A stretch of DNA of 52,267 nt. It comes from a virus. The notes beneath the pieces were generated by a model that was given only the letters and a program-made list of their open reading frames with translations, had not been told where the DNA came from and did no database searches. The stretch is taken from positions 1-52,267 of IMG/VR virus record IMGVR_UViG_3300012683_000011, one strand, 5' to 3'. Below are positions 29,689 through 39,804 of the stretch, in pieces. Both the position numbers and the translations under genes were made by a program. Position 1 is the first letter of the stretch. Every line of letters starts with the position of its first letter.

Positions 29689-30132
29689 ATGCGTATTGCC
29701 GATAAGGTTTTGAATACTAGAGAATATCGTGAGGTTACTTTAAAGAGAGCTTCTGGGGATTTAAAGATTAAAGTCTTTAGTTTTCCTCTTGGATTAAAGC
29801 AAGCTTTTAATAAATTAATCCCTAAGCCTCTACCACCGGTTACTTCTACAAATACTGGTTCTACTCCAAATTATAATGATCCTCTTTGGCAAAAAGCCAT
29901 TGAGGATTATAATGATCTTGAAAAGTATTTCCAGCTTTGGATTGTAACTAAAGATGATGAAACTATTAAGTACGATAATACCCCAGTTAATCAAGCATCT
30001 TTGAGTGCATTACGTGAAGAAATTATTAGCTCTGGTTTAAGCCCCGGGGATTATAATAATATCATCACAGCTGCTGTTGCTGCTGGTAATATCACTGAAG
30101 AAGACGTTACTGAGGCAAAAAAGGGTTTTTAA
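29689..30132 (+). CDS. Tail assembly chaperone, upstream (G-type) product
   Basis: 147 residues, first of the two chaperone products that help fold the tape measure. SD AAAGGAG with spacer CCACT. A Pro/Asn/Thr-rich loop (KPLPPVTSTNTGSTPNYNDP) separates two helical parts. The gene ends GAG-GCA-AAA-AAG-GGT-TTT-TAA, where the heptamer A-AAA-AAG is a classic minus-one slippery site. The tape measure gene follows, as in lambda-type phages. Confidence 0.85.
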   Translation: MRIADKVLNTREYREVTLKRASGDLKIKVFSFPLGLKQAFNKLIPKPLPPVTSTNTGSTPNYNDPLWQKAIEDYNDLEKYFQLWIVTKDDETIKYDNTPVNQASLSALREEIISSGLSPGDYNNIITAAVAAGNITEEDVTEAKKGF

Positions 30133-30380
30133 TTGATCGACAAGCCGCTACATTAGGCGATGCTCACAATGTTTCGTTCGATGTAGAAGAAAAGTTACCT
30201 TCTGGTAGAACTCAAAGATATTTAATCCTACGAGTCTGTGAAAGATTCTCTCAGAAGTTATCTTGGTTTTACGAGGAACTTAGCCGGAGCGATCAAATAG
30301 ACTTTCTCGCATACGAAGAAATTCGACACATTGAAGAGTTTGAGATAATTAAATGTCAGATCCAATCTTCACTGAAATAA
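30117..30380 (+). CDS. Frameshift extension of the tail assembly chaperone (GT-type)
   Basis: Slippage at A-AAA-AAG (30117-30123) opens an 85-codon frame without its own start codon, from 30123 to the TAA at 30378-30380. The extension begins GFLIDRQAATLGDAHNVSFD and continues as a helical, coding-like sequence (RVCERFSQKLSWFYEELS). The fusion product would have about 230 residues. It overlaps the tape measure start by 28 bases. This is the usual gpG/gpGT arrangement of siphoviruses. Confidence 0.85.
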   Translation, partial: KKGFLIDRQAATLGDAHNVSFDVEEKLPSGRTQRYLILRVCERFSQKLSWFYEELSRSDQIDFLAYEEIRHIEEFEIIKCQIQSSLK

Positions 30381-33300
30381 TTGAACTACAATTATCTTCG
30401 GAAAAAGCATTAAATGATTTAAAAACTTTTACCAAAAGTGTTACTGCTGAAGTAACGTCGATGGTAAAAGGATCTAAAGATCAAGTAACAGCTTTAACAA
30501 TTGGGCTCGCGGATGCCTATGCTGTTCTTGCTAATAGATTACGGCAAGAAACATTGAATGAGTTGGTATCATTAATTGATGTCAGAACCCAACAAGATAA
30601 TAATTTAAAGGCTGTTATAGCTGGGGATAAGGAACGCACAGCCGTTCGCCGCGCAATGTATGCTGATGAACAGCGTATGGCGCAGGAGAATCAAACTTAC
30701 GAACGCCGTATATTAGAAGATAATCTTCGAGCTAATATAGCCGCCGATAAAGAAAAAGCGGCTGTTCGTAGAGCAATGTATGCTGATGAACAGCGCCACA
30801 AGAACTCAATAATTCCACCAGGCTCTAATAATGCTGGCGGTAAATTTAATCCTTCCGCGCGAAACGTTCTTCGTGGGGGCGCAGCATTAGCAGGGACATT
30901 CGGTAACTTCCAATTAGCTGCTGGTATTTATGGGCTTGAGCGTACTACAGAACTTGCTGGAGTCGCTGAACAAAGTATTCTAAAACTTAGCAGCACTTGG
31001 TATATACTCGGCGGGGCAATGGCCGCCGTGGCCGCTGGTGTAGCGGTTGCTTTTAAAGGGAATCCTTTAGATAAAGCGGTGGCAGAATTATCTGCCCTTC
31101 TACCACAAATAAATAATACAAAAGGTAAACTAGATGAATTAGCTGAGTCCGCCGTATCTATCTCAGCAAAATTCAATGTCAATGTAATGGATGTTATAAA
31201 GGGATTTAAAGAATCCCTTGTAGCTGGCGTCCCTGTCGAGGAATTAGTAGCGTTTACAAATAAGACAGGTGAATTATCTAGGACTCTCGGAGTATCATTT
31301 AAAGAATCTTCAAATATTCTTACATCATTTAAAGATCAATATAAATTATCTGTTGATGATTTGGGGCATGTTAACGATGTCTTGTTCAACACGTTCCGTA
31401 ATGGAAAGATAAATGTTGAAGAATTCGTTAACGGTATTGAGCGCTTAATTCCTGTTTCAAAAGCTGCTGGTATTTCCTTCGAGGAAATTGGCGCTGCGGT
31501 TGCTACTCTAACAAGAGAAGGCATTCCAACTAACTTAGCTATCAATGGTTTAATGACAACCATTGAGAAGGTTATTAAGCCATCTTCTCAAGCGCAAAAA
31601 GAATTTAAAGCTCTTGGGATTGAGTTTGGTGAAGCAGCATTCCGTGGTAAATCATTAATAGATTTCATTAATGAAGTTCAAGCTAAGACTGGCGGCGGGC
31701 TTGATGCCTTGAGCGCCCTGTTCCCCGCTAGACAATCGCAACGAATTGTTTCGACATTAACAAATGCGAGGGATGTTTTCGGGGAAATTAATTCTAAGAT
31801 AGATCAAGGTGGCACGAATCAGCAAGCTTTTAACCAATCCATGAATACATTCGGGCAGAATATTGGTAAGATTACTGAAGCATTTTCTGGTGGTTTAGAC
31901 TTAGCTGGGCGTGATACTTTACATAGACTGAACGAAATATTCTTTGGGGACGGGCCAATTTCGGAAAGTACACTTGCGGGTGTTACTAATGCTGTTCGTA
32001 CTCTTGCATCAGCATTTGGGGCTGTAGCTACTACACTAGCTAATATTGCATCAATACCAATTACAGTTTTCCAAGCTGCAACTGATTGGTTAGAAGAAGG
32101 CAATGAAACAGGGTCATATGCCAAGGGGCCATTATCTCCAGATATATTAGCTCGTCGTAAACATATGGTTAAACCGGTACCAAAATATGTTGATTCTGGC
32201 AGTTCATTAACAACTCCATGGGGTAATAAAGGTGGTTCAGAGAGTGATGAAGCTGTGGAATCTAAGTATGAAGCTCATTTAGCTAAGATTCAAGAGAAGT
32301 TAATTGCTACGAATGCCTCCCCAAAACAAAAAGATCGCTTAAAAGAATTGAAAGAAGAGTTAGAAGAATTAGATTTAAAGGCAGAGCATACTAAAGAACA
32401 ACTTAGTAAGGTTGTCGCTGGCTCTGAAGAAATGGTTGACTATAAGAGGAAGGCAGCTAATTTTGAGATTCCTCAATATGGAGTTGGTAAAACCCCACAA
32501 CAATTAGTTACTGATGAGTTTAATAGAAGTGTAAATACTAAATATGAAGCTACTGGTCTTGATGAACAAATTAAGACCAAGCGTGATGAATTAACGGAAT
32601 TGAAAAAGCAAATTACTGACCAGGGGGATTACGGTAATTTTAAAGATACTATGAAGATTGCTGAGTCTTCGACTAAAGAATATATTAAAGAAGAAGTAAA
32701 GAAGAACGCGGAGTTAAAGAGACTTGATAAAGAATTGGCTGACCATGCTCTTGCTGAATACGAGAAAGAAGTCACGGCGTATGAGCGTATACAGGATCGC
32801 AAATTAAAAGCTGCTCAAAGAATAACGAATGAAATTGAACGCGCTGAGGAACGCCACCAAAAGCGCATGGAAGATATTCAAGACCAATTAAATACTACGA
32901 TTCTTAGCAAAGAAAAAGATCCTCGGCGTCAAAAGAATATTGCCGATAATCAACTCCAATCTGCTCAATCCGCTATTCAATCATATGTTGATAGTGGTAA
33001 TGTTAACGAAAAAGATTTCACCGCTTTTATGAGAACATTCGATCAAGCATCTAAAGCGAAGCAATCTGCTATCGAGGCAGATACTAGAGATTCTCGCCGT
33101 GCGGGAAATTCTCGCGAGTCTGATTTAATGCTTGAGAAATCTTTTGAGAATGCTTTTAATGCGACATTTAAAAAGATTGGATTAGATGAGCTTGATTCTT
33201 CTAATCGTAAATTAACGGCTAATCGACCAAGCGTTGGGGATGCTGTTAAGAAATCTCTTAATGACGAGAACACCAAGAGAACAATAGAAGAACGGGTAAT

Positions 33301-33472
33301 TAAATCAAAAGTAGAATTGTCTATTACCGGGAATATTCCACAGGAAACAATCGAGAAGATCACTAAATCTGTTAAGGATGCTTTGGATAGGGATAAAACT
33401 AACCAAACAGATACACCTAAGTTTGCTCCTGAGTCTTTTAGTACATCAGTTAGAGAGCCTGGCGAAGAATGA
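30353..33472 (+). CDS. Tail tape measure protein
   Basis: 1039 residues, the longest helical protein of the window. The N-terminal 160 residues are helical and contain an internal duplication (84-108 and about 125-149, sharing AVRRAMYADEQR). Two hydrophobic segments (around 172-195 and 216-236) follow, then a TP901-type core (KFNVNVMDVIKGFKESLVAG, SRTLGVSFKESSNILTSF, SKAAGISFEEIGAAVATL). The C-terminal 450 residues are charged coiled coil. At about 1.5 angstrom per residue the tail would be near 150 nm. Confidence 0.93.
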   Translation: MSDPIFTEIIELQLSSEKALNDLKTFTKSVTAEVTSMVKGSKDQVTALTIGLADAYAVLANRLRQETLNELVSLIDVRTQQDNNLKAVIAGDKERTAVRRAMYADEQRMAQENQTYERRILEDNLRANIAADKEKAAVRRAMYADEQRHKNSIIPPGSNNAGGKFNPSARNVLRGGAALAGTFGNFQLAAGIYGLERTTELAGVAEQSILKLSSTWYILGGAMAAVAAGVAVAFKGNPLDKAVAELSALLPQINNTKGKLDELAESAVSISAKFNVNVMDVIKGFKESLVAGVPVEELVAFTNKTGELSRTLGVSFKESSNILTSFKDQYKLSVDDLGHVNDVLFNTFRNGKINVEEFVNGIERLIPVSKAAGISFEEIGAAVATLTREGIPTNLAINGLMTTIEKVIKPSSQAQKEFKALGIEFGEAAFRGKSLIDFINEVQAKTGGGLDALSALFPARQSQRIVSTLTNARDVFGEINSKIDQGGTNQQAFNQSMNTFGQNIGKITEAFSGGLDLAGRDTLHRLNEIFFGDGPISESTLAGVTNAVRTLASAFGAVATTLANIASIPITVFQAATDWLEEGNETGSYAKGPLSPDILARRKHMVKPVPKYVDSGSSLTTPWGNKGGSESDEAVESKYEAHLAKIQEKLIATNASPKQKDRLKELKEELEELDLKAEHTKEQLSKVVAGSEEMVDYKRKAANFEIPQYGVGKTPQQLVTDEFNRSVNTKYEATGLDEQIKTKRDELTELKKQITDQGDYGNFKDTMKIAESSTKEYIKEEVKKNAELKRLDKELADHALAEYEKEVTAYERIQDRKLKAAQRITNEIERAEERHQKRMEDIQDQLNTTILSKEKDPRRQKNIADNQLQSAQSAIQSYVDSGNVNEKDFTAFMRTFDQASKAKQSAIEADTRDSRRAGNSRESDLMLEKSFENAFNATFKKIGLDELDSSNRKLTANRPSVGDAVKKSLNDENTKRTIEERVIKSKVELSITGNIPQETIEKITKSVKDALDRDKTNQTDTPKFAPESFSTSVREPGEE

Positions 33473-34326
33473 AACCACCATACCAAGTTTCTTTTTGGGC
33501 TCCTTTTAATGTAGCATTAGTAGATGCTACTCATTCCATTACTTTGAAAGCCCCTGAGATTGGCAACACTGATAAAAAAGCTCGTAATCAGTTACAGCAA
33601 CGTACACGTTCTGGTGTAACTACTATTATCGATCGTGGGCGAGATTATAACACTGAAAAGAAATTTCAGTTTCGTAATATTACTACTTTAGATATGTCAT
33701 CTTTAAATGTGTTCCTCGCCGCTATCCAATGGGGAAGCACAATAATTAAATACCGCGATTATAATGGGGTTGAATATAGCGGGCGTATGCAATCTACGTC
33801 GCTTCAATTTATTGATCGTGGGTATATTACAAAAACTAACCCTACTACTGATAATCTATTGTGGGACTTCGATCTTGACTTTCTGGATTTAACGGATAAC
33901 ACAAGTGCATTATTAGAGAATGTCGAGGTACCAGTGGGTAGTCCTTTATCCTTACATTTAGCTGATTTTAATAGCCCGCATAATCCACGAGTTAGAATTA
34001 ATCTTAGTTCTGGCGATGGGGCTAAGATCATAGAGCAGTTCTTTGTGGATGATTGGAATGCTATTTGTTGGATTATCTCTTGTTGGAATACTAATAATGC
34101 CAAGAAAGCTTTCTTCTTTGTTTCAGTAACACACGATGGGACCCCTACATCGGATGCAACTGCTGTTAATACAACTGTGGAAGTTTTAAATGACCCTGAT
34201 GGATTATACTCTGATCTTACAATTCTAACACAAGTAACTGGGGCGGGGCTTACGCAAGTTATACAATTAGTTATGTCGTCGACTACTAATGGTAATAAGA
34301 TTGATGCTCGTAGGATTAAGTTATGA
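33469..34326 (+). CDS. Minor tail protein (distal tail/tip assembly), 285 aa
   Basis: Directly downstream of the tape measure, overlapping it by 4 bases. The sequence is beta-rich (FNVALVDATHSITLKAPEIG, QFRNITTLDMSSLNVFLAAI). The position corresponds to the lambda M/L or distal-tail proteins. Exact identity is not resolved. Confidence 0.7.
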   Translation: MKPPYQVSFWAPFNVALVDATHSITLKAPEIGNTDKKARNQLQQRTRSGVTTIIDRGRDYNTEKKFQFRNITTLDMSSLNVFLAAIQWGSTIIKYRDYNGVEYSGRMQSTSLQFIDRGYITKTNPTTDNLLWDFDLDFLDLTDNTSALLENVEVPVGSPLSLHLADFNSPHNPRVRINLSSGDGAKIIEQFFVDDWNAICWIISCWNTNNAKKAFFFVSVTHDGTPTSDATAVNTTVEVLNDPDGLYSDLTILTQVTGAGLTQVIQLVMSSTTNGNKIDARRIKL

Positions 34327-34562
34327 AACTTATCTTACCAATAATTGTTACTACCAGAAATCCTGGTGTCGGAGATAATAAAACTAAAGGTAATTTGCCA
34401 GGGCAGTTTTGGGTTAATAATTATTCTAATCGTTTGTTTGTTTGTTTATTAGATGGTGTTTGGGCTGAGCAAACTACATCATTAACTTATAGTGAAACAA
34501 TTTTACCATCACTTCTTGGCGGTGTTTTCTCTACACCCGCTGTAACCGTTACTGTAGTGTGA
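34323..34562 (+). CDS. Small beta-rich tail protein, 79 aa
   Basis: Short Gly/Thr/Val-rich protein (VGDNKTKGNLPGQFWVNNYS) overlapping the previous gene by 4 bases. The motif G-FWVN---NRL-VC--G-W is typical of small fibre-linked domains. Function unknown. Confidence 0.65.
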   Translation: MKLILPIIVTTRNPGVGDNKTKGNLPGQFWVNNYSNRLFVCLLDGVWAEQTTSLTYSETILPSLLGGVFSTPAVTVTVV

Positions 34563-34569
34563 GGATTTT

Positions 34570-34962
34570 ATGGATGAAGTTGTTACCCCAATTATTCAAT
34601 CTTTAGCTGAGAAAAGTGGCTATGTTGCTTTACTTTTAGGGGCTGTTTGGTGGCTACTTAAACGAGATGATAAGAGTGATAAAAAGAATGAAGAGTTAAT
34701 TAAAGCTTCTCAAGATAAATGCGCCACTGAGAATGCGGAATTAAAAAAGAAAGTCGATGCGGCTTCCGGGGAGCATAAGGCTTTATTAGGCGGATTACTA
34801 ATGGAGAATCATAAAACGAATGCTGCTTCTAATCAATTAGGCAATCGAATGATGGATTTCATGGAAGAGTCTAAGGATGAATTGAAGCAACATAGGGAAG
34901 AATTAGCTAAGCATCGTGAAGTAACTGCTGAAACATTGAGCGTGTTACGAAAGCTTAAATGA
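34570..34962 (+). CDS. Membrane-anchored coiled-coil protein, candidate holin or spanin
   Basis: One membrane helix at residues 16-30 (GYVALLLGAVWWLL) followed by KRDDKSDKK and a long coiled coil to residue 130. This is the form of BhlA/UviB-like phage holins and of inner-membrane spanins. It is embedded in the tail-tip genes, overlapping the next gene by 4 bases. If it acts in lysis it would work with the lysozyme at 9280-9738. Confidence 0.6.
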   Translation: MDEVVTPIIQSLAEKSGYVALLLGAVWWLLKRDDKSDKKNEELIKASQDKCATENAELKKKVDAASGEHKALLGGLLMENHKTNAASNQLGNRMMDFMEESKDELKQHREELAKHREVTAETLSVLRKLK

Positions 34963-37900
34963 GGGCTTTAGCCAAATTATATAATCAGATACAACAACAA
35001 CAACCAGTTTTAATTGTTGTTTGTTTTGATTCACTCACTAGAACTCCGCAATATTGTTTGATACAAGAAAATCCAACCGAAGTATCGGAAATTACTTTCG
35101 GGGATCTATCTTTACCAACAATTGGGGCTTTAGATACTGTTCAATTAGATACTAATACTCCTAGCAATGGCGGCGGGCTAATTCGTCGGCAGGGTAGTTT
35201 AGTAATTAATTCCAGGGATGCTAATGGTATTCCATTTAATTTAGATCCATTTAATAAAAAATTCTATAGTACAGGGGTAAGGTATCAAGATTTTTATTTT
35301 GGTATTTGGGTTATTGATCGTGCATTTATTAATGATGATATTCGCGGTGGTATGTTTCTTGGGTACTACCAAATCCAGCCAACAATAAACTGGACTGAAG
35401 ATCAAGTAAAAACAACTGTACCTATATTTGATATTCTTACATTAGAAGATGGTATAATTGGGGTATCTTTCGTTCGTAATTTCTTGGGTAATCTGGTAGA
35501 GGAACCAGTAGCATTACCAGCTATGCGGTTATTTAACCCGTGGATTACTAAATATGTTGTGCCTAAAGTTTATGGTCAAGTAGAACGTATAAAATTAGTA
35601 AATGATTTCCCCTCATTTAGTCTCAAGCAATTATCACAATTAATTTCTGGTAGACTACAAAGAGACTTTTTATTAACTGATACAAATATTAAATTACAAT
35701 TAGCAGAATTAGATATAGGTACAACTCAATTAAATCAATTAGTTGGGTATAGAGTCCGTATTAAAATTGGTACTACCGGCGAAGTTATATTAGGGGATGT
35801 TAGTACCGGCCTTGTAGCTGGTGTAGTAGATCCACGTCTACCAATATATTTAATAAATATTACTCGTAATGTTTATTATGCGAAGAGTAATGGGTATACT
35901 TATGCCCCTGGGTTTATTCCACAAGTTAATGGTGGCGCTGGGAATCCTATTCCAGCTAATTTCAGTTTCACAGCATCAGTAATATTCAATGGGCGTAATT
36001 TAATTCAAGATGCTAATGGGTATATGCAAGCCCAGATAAACTTTTTTGATAATGCAGTTACTGGTAAAGATGTATTTTATACAGTACAGACAAAATTAAA
36101 TGGTTGGCAAGACCAAAAATTAAATATAGTTAATCATGCACGTTGGGAAAAAACAAGTATACCAACTTATTCTGGCGATACTAATGCTGGTTTATCTGGA
36201 CAATTCCAGGGGACACCAACTGTCGCTAACCCTATTTTAAGTACAAGTTGGACACCCGGTGTTTATCTTTATTTTAAATCAGTTCCTACTGATGTATTCT
36301 TTTGGTTTAACCCTGCCACCATTGGTACACAAGCAACAGCAACAGCAACTTTAACTTCTGGCGCTTTAACTTCTGTAACAATAACTAGTGGTGGTACTGG
36401 ATATTCCGAGCCACCTAAAGTTAGAATAATTGGCGTACCAACTGGACAAGTCGCTGAAGCCGTAGCTATTATTACCGCCGGTGTTGTCACGGCGATCAAT
36501 GTTACGGTCCCTGGTTCCGGTTATACAGCAACTCCAATAATTCAATTAGTCGGTGGGCAGGGGGGAGAATACGATGCATTCTTTGGCGACCCATGGAGTC
36601 TCGTAGCTATTGAAGCGACTGGCGCTGGTAATTCACGCTGCTTTATTCAGAATGGATATTCTCGTTTCGATAACGATCATATCTATACTGAAGGCGAAGG
36701 TAGTTTAATCAAAATACCTAAAGCTAACATCGTAGCTATTTATCAAAATGCTGGATATAGCACTGTTGAAACTACAGGTGGCCCATTCGCTCGGATCGAA
36801 TTAACAACACCACCGCTTGATATGAATATTGGGGCTACTTCTAATATTGTTTATGCTGATGCTATGTACGTTAATTTAGTGGATGGAGCCAGGACTGAAA
36901 AAATTATTAACGAGATACTGAAAGATTCTGCCTTATTAAAATATTTTGCTGATGATACAATTACAGCTTTGAATATACCATATGCGCTTACTCCATGGGT
37001 TCCATATATAGGTATATTAACTGATGGTTCAGAATCAGTTACTGCATTATTAGATAGAATTTTATTCCAGGTAGCTAAAACTTTTCGCTATCGTGGTAGT
37101 ACATTCTATATAGATAATACCGGTAGACCATTACATAATGATTTTACTGCCTCTGTTTTATATCAAGGTGACCTAGCTGGAGCACACCCATATGATCCGC
37201 CAGCAATTAATTATATTAAGTTACCATACACGCATGTAGATAATTCTATTTACATTGAGAATAGTTGTGAAATTTCCATTGGAAAAATGAACACGGTAGA
37301 TTACCCTATCAGCCAGGCTAGTGGAGTTTATGATTATACTAAGGTCGATCAAATCGTAATAGATTTAACTTATGATTATGGCTCTTGGCAAGATCCTAAT
37401 TATAAGAAACAGGGTAATAGTGACCATGTCCCCTTGAAATACGGGCGTAAATTTAGATACGCTTTTGATCTAATTCAAGATAGTAATGATTTAAGTATCG
37501 CTGGTATCGCCGGGGGTTATGTAGGTGGGGCTTGGGGCCTTAATGTAACAGAGAAAACTTATTCATTTAAGACAACTCTTTATGGTATGGCTTACGAAGC
37601 ACTAGACCCATTAGTGTTAAAAGATTTCCCAGTAATTTCAGATGCAATACCAAAATTAACATATACTGTAGTAGCTGGTATCTTGGTACAAGATAACCCT
37701 CCCAAACCATATAAGTTAATTTTAGAGGATACGGATGATGGTCATTACATGGTTAGAGCTGATGGTATTAGATATGTCACTGGCCCATTAGTTCAAGTTT
37801 ATAGTACCTCAGCAATATTTTCCCTCTCTTCACAAGAAATAAAAATAATTACTAAACAAGCTCAAAGCTTAGTTAGTTTATCTATATCAAATGGTGGAAC

Positions 37901-38438
37901 TCCTGGGTCCCCACCAGGACCATTACCGCCACCACCGCCAAGTGGTAATCCTAATACTAATCCAGGAACTGGTGGTGGATTAAATCCTGGCGCTGGTGGG
38001 GGTGGTCCCGGTCATGGGGAATCATTAGATATGGTTATTTCTGGGTTACATGAATTAGAGATTGATGGTACTGATGATGAAGTATGTGACTTTACTGTTA
38101 GTGGAACATCTGGTTTTGGAACTGGAGTTGGGTTCTGTTATACAATTGAAAATGCTACTATCGATGGGTATGATATTTCTGCCGGTGTAACTATTTCACC
38201 TGTTAGTGGGTGTGTTAGTGATGTAGATCATTTTGGTGATACGCCAACTGTTAATACGCATCATCTCCATGTTAACTATGCTTGGTTCACACCAGTACCA
38301 GTATCCTTTATTAATAGAACAGTCAGATTAAAGTTTACTCGAATTGTTGTCGTGAGTGATGATTTCACTTATACAGATATTGAATATCGTGATGTGGATG
38401 TTATCATAGATGACCCCAGGGATATAAGTGCATCATGA
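34959..38438 (+). CDS. Tail tip/hub protein (central tail fibre), 1159 aa
   Basis: The largest gene. Beta-rich throughout; around residues 460-535 two repeats of the type TSGGTGYSEPPKVRIIG and PGSGYTATPIIQLVG occur, a signature frequent in phage tail-tip proteins. Near residue 985-1025 a Pro/Gly-rich linker (GPLPPPPPSG and GGGLNPGAGGGG) leads to a C-terminal 130-residue beta domain that probably binds the host. Overlaps the genes on both sides by 4 bases. Confidence 0.85.
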   Translation: MRALAKLYNQIQQQQPVLIVVCFDSLTRTPQYCLIQENPTEVSEITFGDLSLPTIGALDTVQLDTNTPSNGGGLIRRQGSLVINSRDANGIPFNLDPFNKKFYSTGVRYQDFYFGIWVIDRAFINDDIRGGMFLGYYQIQPTINWTEDQVKTTVPIFDILTLEDGIIGVSFVRNFLGNLVEEPVALPAMRLFNPWITKYVVPKVYGQVERIKLVNDFPSFSLKQLSQLISGRLQRDFLLTDTNIKLQLAELDIGTTQLNQLVGYRVRIKIGTTGEVILGDVSTGLVAGVVDPRLPIYLINITRNVYYAKSNGYTYAPGFIPQVNGGAGNPIPANFSFTASVIFNGRNLIQDANGYMQAQINFFDNAVTGKDVFYTVQTKLNGWQDQKLNIVNHARWEKTSIPTYSGDTNAGLSGQFQGTPTVANPILSTSWTPGVYLYFKSVPTDVFFWFNPATIGTQATATATLTSGALTSVTITSGGTGYSEPPKVRIIGVPTGQVAEAVAIITAGVVTAINVTVPGSGYTATPIIQLVGGQGGEYDAFFGDPWSLVAIEATGAGNSRCFIQNGYSRFDNDHIYTEGEGSLIKIPKANIVAIYQNAGYSTVETTGGPFARIELTTPPLDMNIGATSNIVYADAMYVNLVDGARTEKIINEILKDSALLKYFADDTITALNIPYALTPWVPYIGILTDGSESVTALLDRILFQVAKTFRYRGSTFYIDNTGRPLHNDFTASVLYQGDLAGAHPYDPPAINYIKLPYTHVDNSIYIENSCEISIGKMNTVDYPISQASGVYDYTKVDQIVIDLTYDYGSWQDPNYKKQGNSDHVPLKYGRKFRYAFDLIQDSNDLSIAGIAGGYVGGAWGLNVTEKTYSFKTTLYGMAYEALDPLVLKDFPVISDAIPKLTYTVVAGILVQDNPPKPYKLILEDTDDGHYMVRADGIRYVTGPLVQVYSTSAIFSLSSQEIKIITKQAQSLVSLSISNGGTPGSPPGPLPPPPPSGNPNTNPGTGGGLNPGAGGGGPGHGESLDMVISGLHELEIDGTDDEVCDFTVSGTSGFGTGVGFCYTIENATIDGYDISAGVTISPVSGCVSDVDHFGDTPTVNTHHLHVNYAWFTPVPVSFINRTVRLKFTRIVVVSDDFTYTDIEYRDVDVIIDDPRDISAS

Positions 38439-39400
38439 CAACCACAGGTTATAAAGATACTCAGTTCACAGTTAAGATTCGTATGTCAGCGTTATTAGAC
38501 ACTGACCAGGATGTTAGCTCTGTAATATTCTTTCCGCCCTCTGCCGAGCCTAGGAATCTTGAGATAGATTTACCAGCCCCCTTAATGTTCAATCATTCTA
38601 ATTGGAGTACCGATCAGAATGTAAAAGTCACTGGCCATAGAGTTGGTACTTTACCAATGTCTTATGAATTATCTATGCCATATACTAAACGTAAAACAAA
38701 GGGCGTTATTAATTTAACCATCAATCCAATACCCCCGAATACATTTAATAGAACAGCAGATCATATTGGTACTAACGGGGCTTTCAGCATTATTGGATTC
38801 ATCATCGCGGATGGTACAATATCTAGTCCTGTATCGATTGGTGGGGCGGGTGTTTTAATTGGTGGTACATGGCGCGATTTAGGTACCGTTAGTTTCTCGG
38901 GGGCTCCTGGAATTTACCAAGTAGCATTTAGTGATTTCAGTCATAATGCGAATGTTACGGCTGGAACCACTGTTGGTATAACTGTAACAGATACTAATGG
39001 AACTAGAACTGAAACTTTCACTTGTTGCACAGTTCATTTCTTCCATAATACAATCTCCGGTACTGTTGGTCCTGCTGATACAACACCGCGGTCTGTTAAT
39101 ATTGGGCCAATTGATTTAGCAACGTTTGATGAATATGAATATCTTAGTGACACTACTGGTGTTGATAATGGTATGGTATCTACTTGTTTTGTTTCTGGGC
39201 CTAGTGTTAAAGGTACTATGATTGGAACATGGACGCCACCATTCCCATTCCCTACTTGTCAAGGAGCTGGGTCGCCCAATTTAAAACTTATTGTTAAAAA
39301 CAAACCTAGCCCATATAATGGTTACTTGGAAGCAAATTGGCCGGATGTAATATACGGGCATTATGACGTTGGTCCCATAAACACTTTAGTTTGTAGTTGA
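38435..39400 (+). CDS. Tail tip or receptor-binding accessory protein, 321 aa
   Basis: Beta-rich, Thr/Gly-rich, starting MTTTGYKDTQFTVKIRMSAL and with several Cys (FTCCTVHFFHN). The place directly after the hub gene suggests a receptor-binding or stabilising protein. No recognised domain. Confidence 0.65.
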   Translation: MTTTGYKDTQFTVKIRMSALLDTDQDVSSVIFFPPSAEPRNLEIDLPAPLMFNHSNWSTDQNVKVTGHRVGTLPMSYELSMPYTKRKTKGVINLTINPIPPNTFNRTADHIGTNGAFSIIGFIIADGTISSPVSIGGAGVLIGGTWRDLGTVSFSGAPGIYQVAFSDFSHNANVTAGTTVGITVTDTNGTRTETFTCCTVHFFHNTISGTVGPADTTPRSVNIGPIDLATFDEYEYLSDTTGVDNGMVSTCFVSGPSVKGTMIGTWTPPFPFPTCQGAGSPNLKLIVKNKPSPYNGYLEANWPDVIYGHYDVGPINTLVCS

Positions 39401-39404
39401 CATT

Positions 39405-39429
39405 CGATTTACTCATGTAGGGTAAATCA
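39405..39429 (+). promoter_or_regulatory. Hairpin upstream of 39448
   Basis: GATTTAC and GTAAATC form a 7-bp stem around an 11-nt loop, just upstream of a perfect SD (AAAGGAGG) for the gene at 39448-39795. It may protect the mRNA of the two paralogous genes. Confidence 0.5.
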
Positions 39430-39447
39430 ATCCTTAAAGGAGGAATT

Positions 39448-39795
39448 ATGCGCGCATTATTTGCTGGAGAAGAAGGGGGTAATAAAACCATTTTACGTGG
39501 TGGCGATTACTCAATGGAAGTTAAGTTACTTAATGATGTCGGTACTGAAATTGATATTACTGGGGATACTCTTGACGTAATTCTTTATGATACTACTGAT
39601 CGTCGCAATGCCGCTGTTGCGTCTTTCTTAGCTCTCACTCATTTGGTTGAACCTGCTGGCAATGCAACGTTGCCAATTGGTCACGTTGCTTCAGCCGCCC
39701 TCCCCGCTGGTAAAACTCTTTATGGGTTTATTAAGCGTACTCATAGTGCTAAGATTAGCTTCTGCAACACCCCCACTATTTTCCAAATCTCGTAA
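39448..39795 (+). CDS. Small beta-rich virion protein, first of a paralogous pair
   Basis: 115 residues. The beginning MRALFAGEEGGNKTILRGGD and the block LNDVGTEIDITGDTLDVILYDTTDRRNAA align with the next gene. The fold is probably a small beta-sandwich similar to baseplate-upper or head fibre proteins. SD AAAGGAGG, 5 bases. Confidence 0.75.
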   Translation: MRALFAGEEGGNKTILRGGDYSMEVKLLNDVGTEIDITGDTLDVILYDTTDRRNAAVASFLALTHLVEPAGNATLPIGHVASAALPAGKTLYGFIKRTHSAKISFCNTPTIFQIS

Positions 39796-39804
39796 AGGAA
39801 TACA

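Noticed and set aside
36480-36510. GTCAC and GTTAC close together in the tail hub gene
   Set aside because: Their distance does not fit the 8-bp phase; this looks like chance in VT-coding sequence.
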